Below are positions 1-7,300 of a DNA stretch of 47,736 nucleotides, piece by piece; positions within the stretch are counted from its first letter, which is position 1, and each line of letters opens with the position of its first letter. The notes beneath the pieces were generated by a model. That model searched no databases. It was given only the letters and a program-made list of their open reading frames with translations, and was not told the DNA's origin. This DNA comes from a virus. The stretch is taken from the IMG/VR virus record IMGVR_UViG_3300027797_000044, positions 1 through 47,736 of that record, one strand, 5' to 3'. Made by a program: the position numbers and the translations under genes.

Positions 1-149
1 GCGTCCGCAGAGGCCATGAGCAAGCATGCGGATACGAGGACCGATTTCGGATTGGAACCGACGCCAACACGCCCAAGTCCTCTCGCCCTTCCACTGTGAA
101 AGATCTCAACGACAGCATTGGACGCCTTGAATTGATTGTCAAATGCCAT
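1..149 (-). CDS. Truncated left copy of the 56-aa join-spanning ORF
   Basis: This is the 5' part of the ORF described in full at 47554-47724, cut off by the contig start. It begins at ATG 147-149. A GAGGA Shine-Dalgarno-like site lies about 7 bases upstream, inside the 15-base gap after the SSB-like gene. The mismatch between the two repeat copies falls in codon 8, giving Lys (AAG) here and Arg (AGG) in the right-hand copy. Confidence 0.5.
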   Translation of the reverse strand, partial: MAFDNQFKASNAVVEIFHSGRARGLGRVGVGSNPKSVLVSACLLMASAD

Positions 150-161
150 CGTTGGATCCTC
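1..161. repeat. Left copy of terminal redundancy
   Basis: The first 161 bases recur at 47576-47736 with a single difference: T at 127 against C at 47702. Either the molecule has direct terminal repeats close to T7's in length, or the contig is a circular genome whose ends overlap. A gene reads through the join in phase, which fits either model. An exact k-mer overlap would carry no mismatch, so the difference points to population variation or a sequencing error. Confidence 0.9.
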
Positions 162-164
162 GGA

Positions 165-794
165 TTAGAAGGGGCTGTTAGTCCCCTGGTTGGGCTTCTG
201 GAGCCACGACGGAGCCGGTGCTCCTACCTTCGGTGCTTGAGCCTGAGGCTTCTGCGCGCCAGGCACCTGGAACGCCTGGGTGCGGTCGGTGGTGGTGACA
301 GGACCGCCGTGAAGCTTCTGCCAGCCATCGTAGCCATTGGACTCGGGGTTAGGGGTCAAGAAGTCTTGGACTTCGTTCTTGTCCTCGTAACCGTCCTTGC
401 CCTTGGCAATTTTGATCTTCATGGCGACGTTCTTGCCGTCAAGGAGCATGAGCATCTCCTGGAAGGTAGCGCCGTTGTACTTGTCATACGAACCACGGTT
501 GCCGACGACGAACAGGCCAGAGCCCTCGAACAAGCGTGTCAGGGAGGTGATGCCCATCTTCTTGCCGCCTTCGCTGTTGTTTTCGTCGAGCGGGTTCATG
601 ATGACGGTCCAGATCTTGCGACCGGTGTATTCGCCATCGTTGATGGTCAGTTCGACTCGGCCGTATTCGCCGTTGGTCTTCTGGGAGCGCTTGATCTCCT
701 TCACAGTGAGGACTGCGGAGGCGAGAGTGCCGTTGGGGATGAGAGAGAAAGAGCTGCTGCCCTTTCCGGACTCGGGGGAGAACATGTTGTGCAT
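165..794 (-). CDS. SSB-like single-stranded DNA-binding protein
   Basis: The protein has 209 residues. An N-terminal beta-rich region of about 120 residues contains alternating strands of OB-fold type. A Gln/Pro/Ala-rich flexible tail follows and ends in Asn-Ser-Pro-Phe, recalling the conserved C-terminal tip of bacterial SSBs, though the acidic residues are missing. It sits directly downstream of the Sak4-like ATPase (23-base gap), the usual partner arrangement in phage single-strand annealing modules. The ATG at 794 has an A/C-rich leader with no Shine-Dalgarno site; a second Met three codons later is an alternative. It probably coats ssDNA during replication or recombination. The function rests on layout and context rather than a diagnostic motif. 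Confidence 0.6.
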   Translation of the reverse strand: MHNMFSPESGKGSSSFSLIPNGTLASAVLTVKEIKRSQKTNGEYGRVELTINDGEYTGRKIWTVIMNPLDENNSEGGKKMGITSLTRLFEGSGLFVVGNRGSYDKYNGATFQEMLMLLDGKNVAMKIKIAKGKDGYEDKNEVQDFLTPNPESNGYDGWQKLHGGPVTTTDRTQAFQVPGAQKPQAQAPKVGAPAPSWLQKPNQGTNSPF

Positions 795-817
795 GGTTTT
801 GGGTTTGGTTTTTGGTT

Positions 818-1684
818 TTAAGACTGCTTTTCGGGCAGAGTGGTGATGATATCCGTGTCGAGGCGCTTGCCTTCACGGATCTTCTTGATGAGTTGGCCGA
901 GGTGCGGCGGCTCAATCAGTTCCAAGCGACCGGAGCGGTCCTTGGCTGGGTAGCCCCAAGGGTTTTGCTGTTGGCAGACAAGGGCACGATACTGCGTCTT
1001 GCCGTCGTCAGCGGTCATGTTCTGGAGGGTGACAAGTTGGTCAAAGATGCCACCGATTTCACGGCCGGTCTTGGAGCCCTCAATCTGAGGCACCCAGGTG
1101 ACACGGCGGAGGTCGTCTTCGTGGCGGTCAAGGATACCGACCACAATGACGGACTTGGAGGAATGTTGGAGGTGGGTCAACCAGCGCATCATTTCACGGC
1201 CCAGCAGGCCGTAAGCACCACGGGTGTCTGGCTTGCCGGTCTTTTCGGACAGGGCTTCTGGCTGGGTCTGGGACCACTTAAAGCACTCGCGCGACGCGAC
1301 AGTGAGGGAGTCCACGAAGATGGAGTCGTACTTGTTGAGGTCCATGCCGGCGTCGGAGAACAGCTTGAAAACGTGCTGGTAGATAGCCGCAGAGTAGGGG
1401 CCCGATGCGTCTGACGGATCAGGACCGCCTACATAGAGGGCAAGGGTACGGGCGAGTTCCCATGGGTGACAGCCCACAGTGGCTGCGGCCTTGCGGACGT
1501 CAAAGACGTCGCCTGGCCAGTCCTGGATGGCGAGAGTGCCTGCCTCAAGGTCCACGAACAGGGTGCTGTCGGGGTCCATGGTGCGGGCGAGAGTCGTCTT
1601 GCCGACCCCAGAGGGGCCAAACAGGGCGATGTTGATTTTCGGTACGGCCTTCAGGCGGTCGTCTGCCTTGATGATTTTGAACAT
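818..1684 (-). CDS. Sak4-like RecA-fold ATPase (AAA_24 type)
   Basis: The protein has 288 residues. A Walker A motif, GPSGVGKT, lies at 23-30. A Walker B-like segment, SIFVDSL, lies near 119-125. The preceding LFVDLEAGT stretch is typical of the phage AAA_24 group. Sak4 proteins are short RecA-like ATPases that promote strand annealing with help from a phage SSB, and an SSB-like gene follows immediately. The start leader (..ATACCGACATG) shares ACCGACATG with the next gene upstream, supporting both starts. No Shine-Dalgarno site is visible. Confidence 0.8.
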   Translation of the reverse strand: MFKIIKADDRLKAVPKINIALFGPSGVGKTTLARTMDPDSTLFVDLEAGTLAIQDWPGDVFDVRKAAATVGCHPWELARTLALYVGGPDPSDASGPYSAAIYQHVFKLFSDAGMDLNKYDSIFVDSLTVASRECFKWSQTQPEALSEKTGKPDTRGAYGLLGREMMRWLTHLQHSSKSVIVVGILDRHEDDLRRVTWVPQIEGSKTGREIGGIFDQLVTLQNMTADDGKTQYRALVCQQQNPWGYPAKDRSGRLELIEPPHLGQLIKKIREGKRLDTDIITTLPEKQS

Positions 1685-1812
1685 GTCGGTATTGGGTGGA
1701 AATTAGAGGGGAGGAAGAACAACAAGCTCTTACACGTCGCCGGCAACAAAACCCACTATCATGAATCAAGTGAGAAAAAACCGGTTAGACGCCCGTAAGG
1801 CTCCCCAAAGGG

Positions 1813-2247
1813 TTACTCTTGGGTAAAGACGATTTTAGGGGCGGAGAACTCGACAGTGCGGGCGGCCTTAATGGCTTCCAGCAGGGCGTCTTCGGTGATG
1901 GCCTTATAGGTGCGCTCGGGGACGGAGAACTCGATCTTAAAGACCTTCTCAATCTTGTCCCAGGGCATGGTAGCGGCCACGGACTGAAGCTTCTTGGAGT
2001 CCCACTTGACCTTGGCCTTCATGGCATAGGTCATGCGGACGCCATCAAACTCACGGGTCGCTTCGCCGTCAATCTTGCCAAGGGCCTTAAGCTCCTCGAC
2101 AAACGCAGGCTGGTAGCGGGTGAGGATTTCCTCGTTGATCGCATCCAAAATCTGCTTCTGGTAAACGATGGTTTGGCCAATATCCACGGCCATTTCCTTG
2201 AGTTCGTGGAGGGGCTTGTTGCTAAACGTAATAGGTATAGTGCTCAT
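1813..2247 (-). CDS. Unknown protein of the Sak4/SSB neighbourhood
   Basis: The protein has 144 residues from the chosen ATG at 2247. The leader AACCGACATG matches that of the Sak4-like gene, so I prefer this start over an in-frame one 29 codons upstream. The N-terminal half is predicted helical with a coiled-coil look. The C-terminal half alternates short strands and ends in a Pro-Lys-Ile-Val-Phe motif. Phage Sak4 loci often carry a small gene of this general design, but I know no function for it. The 128 bases to the next gene show only a T-rich tract on the minus strand (about 1755-1785) after a weak GC-rich segment, which may be a poor terminator. Confidence 0.7.
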   Translation of the reverse strand: MSTIPITFSNKPLHELKEMAVDIGQTIVYQKQILDAINEEILTRYQPAFVEELKALGKIDGEATREFDGVRMTYAMKAKVKWDSKKLQSVAATMPWDKIEKVFKIEFSVPERTYKAITEDALLEAIKAARTVEFSAPKIVFTQE

Positions 2248-2334
2248 GTCGGTTCTTGGGACGATGCCCAAGGTCTGGGCTTCGTCAAGCGTGTGTTGCA
2301 CGTTTATTTGCGTGTGCATGCAACCCACTGACAA

Positions 2335-2691
2335 TCAACGCAATTTAAATGCCCGGTAGGCCAATCCACCGACCACCATTATTGATCCAAACCCTACCGC
2401 CATGGATATATCCCTGGTGGCCATCAGCGCAAGGGTAGCCGAACTCAGCTGAGCCTCCGTGTTCTTGTCGTCAAAAACGACCCCAGAGGCCGTTATTAAG
2501 CCCGCCATGGCGTGGCTGCTCTGGAACGCGTTAAGCGTCTTCTGTATTAGATACGCAGTAGCCGCAGAGCAAAGGATTGAGATGGTGGCGGTAATGCCAA
2601 TCGCAATCAGTAAGTTATCACTTACGTTTTGCTTTGGCTTCCTTAACTTGGGCTTCGCCTTTTGCACGAATATATTGTAGGATAAAATCAC
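2335..2691 (-). CDS. Two-span membrane protein, possible second holin or antiholin
   Basis: The protein has up to 118 residues. It has a basic N-terminus (Lys-rich, about 12-20) and two hydrophobic stretches, about 27-52 and 94-113, with a soluble loop between. The longest reading begins at a GTG at 2691 and overlaps the holin gene by 74 bases. No in-frame ATG lies closer, so the true start may be an unusual codon near the holin stop. Its position directly after the holin in a compact cassette suggests a role in lysis timing. That is inference; the sequence only shows a small membrane protein. Confidence 0.6.
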   Translation of the reverse strand: MILSYNIFVQKAKPKLRKPKQNVSDNLLIAIGITATISILCSAATAYLIQKTLNAFQSSHAMAGLITASGVVFDDKNTEAQLSSATLALMATRDISMAVGFGSIMVVGGLAYRAFKLR

Positions 2692-2956
2692 ATACCTCGG
2701 GCCCTGCGTAAGAGAGCGCCCCGACGACTGCGAATTGAAGCCCGGTTGATTGTATGTATTCCTTCACCACCATAGATGAGAAGAAGCCAACGACGCATGC
2801 TATTCCAATGCGCCTGGCTACATAGCCGAATGACTGTTTGTTTTGATCCGCAAGAAGGCGAGCGGTCATCGCTCCAGCACCAAGCGCGGCTGCGGTTACG
2901 CCATCCTTTATCAGTTGGTTGACCTGTTCTGGATCACTGGGGGGAGGAGGGCTCAT
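2618..2956 (-). CDS. Putative phage holin
   Basis: The protein has 112 residues. A proline-rich, acidic N-terminus is followed by hydrophobic segments at about 22-37, 48-65 and 72-92, then a highly charged Lys/Ala/Glu tail. Three short spans plus a basic tail fit a class I-like holin, which would form lesions in the inner membrane. The start ATG overlaps the stop of the upstream gene as ATGA, so it is probably translated by coupling. No family motif is decisive. Confidence 0.6.
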   Translation of the reverse strand: MSPPPPSDPEQVNQLIKDGVTAAALGAGAMTARLLADQNKQSFGYVARRIGIACVVGFFSSMVVKEYIQSTGLQFAVVGALSYAGPEVCDFILQYIRAKGEAQVKEAKAKRK

Positions 2957-3297
2957 TTTAGTTTAAGACATTTCTTCATCCACAAATAGACTTTTAGTAT
3001 CTGCTTTGGAGAGGTTGCTGAACTTTTGATGCTGTTGGCCAACTTGCTGATTATTGCTACGTTCCCTTTTACATAGCCCTTGCTTGGCATTAGCCTGTCT
3101 AGGCTTGGCGAGCTGTCCGTTGATTTCTTGTTGATCCCGCGCGTCAGTTTTATTCCGAGGGCTGGACAGAAAATAGGAATTTTGAAGTCCTCCCGTTTCA
3201 AAGTGCACGGCACTCCGTAGAGTTTTGCGCGCTGCCTGGCGTTGCTGATAATAGCGGCTTTTGGGTTCTTTAAGCGATACGCCTGTAGCCGATTCAT
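2953..3297 (-). CDS. HNH / endonuclease VII-like protein
   Basis: The protein has 114 residues from the ATG at 3297, which overlaps the previous stop as ATGA. It contains a Cys-Pro-Ala-Leu-Gly-Ile turn near 41-46. A SPSLDRLMPSKGYVKGNV segment lies in the middle, followed by the Ala-Asn-Ser-Ile-Lys motif. This SLDR...GY..GNV...ANxxK pattern is typical of small phage recombination endonuclease VII / HNH-fold proteins, many of which act as free-standing homing or branch-cutting nucleases. The local sequence is more AT-rich than most of the genome. Its place between a mini-zincin and the holin has no obvious lysis role and may reflect a homing insertion. Confidence 0.65.
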   Translation of the reverse strand: MNRLQAYRLKNPKAAIISNARQRAKLYGVPCTLKREDFKIPIFCPALGIKLTRGINKKSTDSSPSLDRLMPSKGYVKGNVAIISKLANSIKSSATSPKQILKVYLWMKKCLKLK

Positions 3298-3548
3298 CTG
3301 CGATAACCCTGTCTCCACAGTGCCTCCGTGATAATTGCGGACATGTGCCTGACCTTACGCTCTGAGGCTCGGAGGTCGCCGATATGGACGCACTCGTGTA
3401 TAAGCGTGTCCATGCGCTCCCTTTCCGACCGGTGTTTCTTGTCGATAACGATTTTAAATAACTTTGCTCCGACATGGTATAGTTGCCCATCGTCTTTGTA
3501 TTTTTTTAGGTCTGCTTCAACTATCTTGAACTTCTTTTTTGGTTTCAT
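3294..3548 (-). CDS. Mini-zincin metallopeptidase
   Basis: The protein has 84 residues. The motif LIHECVH places H51, E52 and H55 as a classical HExxH zinc site. The downstream helix with Glu in SERKV is a candidate third ligand. It is far shorter than peptidases with a full catalytic fold but matches the size of small HExxH proteins common in phage genomes. The gene starts inside the end of the lipoprotein gene (32-base overlap). It may process a virion or lysis protein; the sequence does not say which. Confidence 0.65.
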   Translation of the reverse strand: MKPKKKFKIVEADLKKYKDDGQLYHVGAKLFKIVIDKKHRSERERMDTLIHECVHIGDLRASERKVRHMSAIITEALWRQGYRR

Positions 3549-4230
3549 GTTCGTTAACGTTGTCGCGCACCTTATCGTAGGCCAACCACAGCAACAGGCC
3601 TGCTAGGACGGCTCCGGCGGAGCCAGCAATCCAAGCAAACCATGGACTCTCTATGACGTATGGAACCGCACCCGCAAACGCCCCAGCCAGGAGTAGCGGA
3701 GCGCCCTTTTTAATGCTAGCAAAGGCCATGGCGACACCGCCCAGAACGACCAAAGCCGCACCGGTAATAGTCCAAATCTTGCGATCAGACTCCTTCTCAA
3801 TGCGAACCATGTCTTCTTTCAGCTTTACGTTCTCGCTCTTGAGGGCTTGGATTTCGACTGCGTTTTGCTTGGCCAGAACCTCGGCCTTCTCCCATTCGGA
3901 AGTCAGCTTGGACAGGAACTTGCGGGCATACTCCGTCTGATCGATGTAGGCCTTTTCATCGGCAGCAGCAGCCCGAGCCAGCGCAAAGGCCTTGTCGCCT
4001 TCGCTCGCCGGCGGTAAATAGGCCTTGGCTAACTTAGCCTCGGACCTAACGACCGCAGGTTTTTCGGCGTTGACCTCGATGGCAACCAGGGCACCGGCTA
4101 CGCGGCCGTCTATCTTGTCCTGATCCTTTGCTATGTTGTCCAGGGCGTCCCCGCCCGCAGATGGGGTCGGGTCCACAGGGGGCGTGGTAGCGCAACCGAC
4201 CAACAGCAGGATGGGAGTCCAAAGTTTCAC
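3517..4230 (-). CDS. Lipoprotein with coiled coil and three membrane spans (spanin-like candidate)
   Basis: The protein has 237 residues and starts at GTG, overlapping the previous stop as GTGA. The N-terminus is a lipoprotein signal with lipobox Leu-Val-Gly-Cys, acylated Cys expected at 13. A proline-rich linker and a long charged helical region (about 70-150) with coiled-coil spacing follow. Three hydrophobic segments end the protein (about 152-172, 175-193 and 197-219). A lipid anchor at one end and membrane spans at the other is the logic of a unimolecular spanin, which links outer and inner membranes in lysis of Gram-negative hosts. Three spans instead of one is unusual, so this assignment is tentative. 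Confidence 0.55.
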   Translation of the reverse strand: MKLWTPILLLVGCATTPPVDPTPSAGGDALDNIAKDQDKIDGRVAGALVAIEVNAEKPAVVRSEAKLAKAYLPPASEGDKAFALARAAAADEKAYIDQTEYARKFLSKLTSEWEKAEVLAKQNAVEIQALKSENVKLKEDMVRIEKESDRKIWTITGAALVVLGGVAMAFASIKKGAPLLLAGAFAGAVPYVIESPWFAWIAGSAGAVLAGLLLWLAYDKVRDNVNEHETKKEVQDS

Positions 4231-4364
4231 TTCTGGAGTTCGCCTACGGCCTTTTTAGCCTTAGACTCAATATCTTGCAAGCGGGCGATATTGTTGCGGT
4301 ACACAAGGATACCGGTGACGGCGCCAGCGATGTAGGATAGGGCCATGGATAGGATGGTAAGCAT
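4227..4364 (-). CDS. 45-aa single-span membrane protein
   Basis: The reading frame starts at ATG 4362-4364 with the leader CCAAAACTACTATG, the same style as the capsid gene leader. It ends with TGA overlapping the next GTG start. The first 22 residues are hydrophobic (Leu, Ile, Ala, Gly), followed by a charged helix ending in Gly-Glu-Leu-Gln-Lys. This is the layout of a small single-span holin, pinholin or inner-membrane spanin. It is the first gene of the lysis cassette, 18 bases downstream of the giant virion protein. Confidence 0.6.
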   Translation of the reverse strand: MLTILSMALSYIAGAVTGILVYRNNIARLQDIESKAKKAVGELQK

Positions 4365-4382
4365 AGTAGTTTTGGGTTAAGT

Positions 4383-7300
4383 TTACTTTGGCTTGAAGTC
4401 GTCCGGGGTCAAGGCGCCCTTTGTCTTGTCCGGAACCATTTTGCCCGTTACTTGTGGGAAATTGGTGGCTTGCACGGCAACAGCCCCAAGAACTGGGCTT
4501 GCGGCTGATGCGCCCGCAACTAAAGCGCCCTTTGCCACTGGAATAATTGCCTTTGCCAAACTTCTCTTTGAGTTAGACATGTCCTTGTCTTCGACGCTGG
4601 ACTCTATTGCCGAGAGTGCCGATCGGCCTAAATTGACGACTGACTGGCCGGTAGGACCACCTGGGGCTTGCTCGCGCTTGAGGGTCTTCATGGCTGCTTC
4701 AAACTTAGGGCCTAAAAGACCGGCGTAGGATATGGCATTGAGCCACTTAAGGAACTCCGGGTCTTTCTTGCGCTTTTGCGAAGCTTCGGTTGGGTAAAGC
4801 AAGTCCTTGAGTTCCAGTAGGCCTCGATAAGCCAATATAGACAGAGCGCCTATAACGACAGGCCCCAACATTCTAAGGCGATCATAAAGGGAGTACCTTT
4901 TGCCCGGAGGGCTGAAGGTCACAGACCGCTTAATCGTGTCGTACAATCGGGTGTTTACTTCTGCGGCATAGGCGTAACTGAAGTTCATCAACTGCAGGTA
5001 GGTCTTGCCTAACTCGGTGTCCTGGAAGACCGGCTTGTGGGCTCGGTTGGTGCGGACGCTAGACTGCACGGAGAAGCGGATCATAGCCTCCTGGTGAAGT
5101 TGGGCCATTTCGTCGTTCGCCGTCATAGCGGCCATGCGCTCGTTGCTGTTCATCTTGGCCAATTCTTCGCACCAAGCAGCAAACTCGGCATGCTTGGATG
5201 GGGGTACGCCAAGTTCATTCAGCTGGTCGGTCGCCGACTGCTTGGCATTAAGGCCAATCTTTGCCGTCCAGTGTGAGCCGCTGACCATCTCGGATATGCG
5301 AAGGATATAAGAGTATCCGATTGCATGCGAAGCTTGCTGTTTGGCCACCTCGGAGGCCTCCATTAGATTGGCCTTGTAGATGCGGTTGGTTAGCCAGCGG
5401 AAGCGTGGGTCCGCGTTGTCGGCGTCCATGTCGATCGAGTGCGTGGTCATCCATGCGTCCTCGAATGAGTTGTGGATGCTTCCAATCTCCTGGCCGTATT
5501 GAGTCCAGAACGTGTCGCCCATCTTTCTCTGCAGGTACGGAGAGAACGCTGCCAACTCACGCAGGAAGCGACCCCAAGTTTCAGCATAGGCTCGAAGCGT
5601 CGTCAAGGTGGCCCCAACTGGTCCGCCACCGGCTCTCATGCCCATTGTGATTGGCTCAACTAGGTTGTTGATGAAGCCCTTGCCCATGGCAGAAGCAGCA
5701 GTAAACAGCGTTATGGTATCGACGTAGTTTTGTGATGCCTTCCCTAGACTTTTAATTTCAACACCGGCAGCCTTCTTTACGAGATCCATCGTTTCCTCGA
5801 TAATAGGGTATGGCACACTATCTTTCTCCATGTCCTTGGCGTATCCAGACCACTTCTTGCCGTCATGGCCAAAGCGCCTTACGACTTCGGTTCTCTTGGC
5901 CGCAGATGATATGTACCTGGATACTACGCGGAACGGGTCATTGACCTGCCATTTGCGCATAATGGCCTGAGACTCTTTTCCGAACTTACGCTTCAGTAAT
6001 GGGCTTTCGTCCATGCTCTTTCTGTCGCCAAATATGGAGTCAAAGCTCTCTGCAGCGCCACCACGGACGTGCATGTTGTAGAGTTCCTTGGCTTTTTCTT
6101 CGGCTATTTCGGCAAGGCTGTCCTCGACGGACTCTGGATCGACCGCAAGAAGGTCGTTAAGGGCATCTTCATCCATCTTTAGGAGCTTTGCCTTATCTGC
6201 GTCGCTTAACTTGCTGAGTTCTATTTCGTAAGCCTGTTTTGCGTCCTTGATAAATGCGGTTCGATTGTCGCCGATACGAGGCGAGTCATAGACGGCAGGA
6301 AAGTAGTCTTCAATGGTGCCAAGTTTTTCGCCGGCTTCTGTCCGGTATTGGTGTAGTTCCGCTAGTAGCTTTTTAAGCCCTGTAGCAGCCGTACCCAGGG
6401 GGCCTCCAGTGATTGGGCGATACCCCGTAACCATGTCCGTAAGGGCTTGGTAAACCTCCTCGCGCTGCTGTCTAGCCGTTCCCTGGTCGCCGTCCTTAAA
6501 GCTAGACAACATGTCACGGAGCGGGTTCATAATCTTATTGAGGCGATTATGGTACTTCGTTCTGGCGGTCGATATGGCCGTTGGGAGGTCGCGCTCGAAC
6601 GCATTTGAGTCCGTTCCTGGACGAGCGTGAATCATATTGGCGATTAACTGTAGCGCCTTGCTGAACCCGTAACGCTTTGCGTTCTGGTGTGCCTTTGCCG
6701 ATATGCCCGAGAAGTATCGAAGGGTAAGAATATCCAGGGCGGTTCTTGCTGCCGTCTGGCTTTTACGGGGGGCGCTAAACAGATCAGGGTCTTCAGACTG
6801 CTCCGCAGAAGCGTCACGGACGGAATTTAGCGTGGTCGGATTTTCGTCCTCTGGGTCAATGTTTTCGTCAGGTTTAGGCAGGGTGTCCTGTACCTTTGTT
6901 TCGGCAGCAGGGTCGGTCATTTTGGTAGGCGGAGCCTTGCGCTGATACTCAGTTATTCGGCTTACGCCCTTTGCGTCTTTTGGCTTAATGCCGCGTCTCT
7001 TGGCTTCCTCTGGCGTGACACCCAAGTTTGGCGCAAGTCTGGTAAACATCTCCCATTCAAATTCCTTAAAGGTTGGGTCTTGCTTGGCTTGCTCGAATTC
7101 CTTTTCGGATATCGTGTCCTTGCCGGCGAAGCGGTCCTTACCTTTGTCTCCGAGGGCTAATTCGCGCTGGGAGTCGTCGCGCTGGCTTTGGAATATGTTG
7201 CTAGACTCGGTGTTTACGTCGTTTCCTGCAAATGCAGCCTTTATCTTGCGCGGATCGGCAAGAATATAGGAGTCTTGTCCGCCCCTCTTTCCGCCCTTAG

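Noticed and set aside
165-190. Weak hairpin (AGGGG...CCCCT) at the end of the SSB-like gene as a terminator
   Set aside because: The stem is only 5 bp, no T-run follows, and the operon seems to continue across the join.
2618-2691. Programmed frameshift between the holin and the following membrane protein
   Set aside because: The downstream frame is +1 relative to the holin, and no slippery heptamer is present in the overlap.
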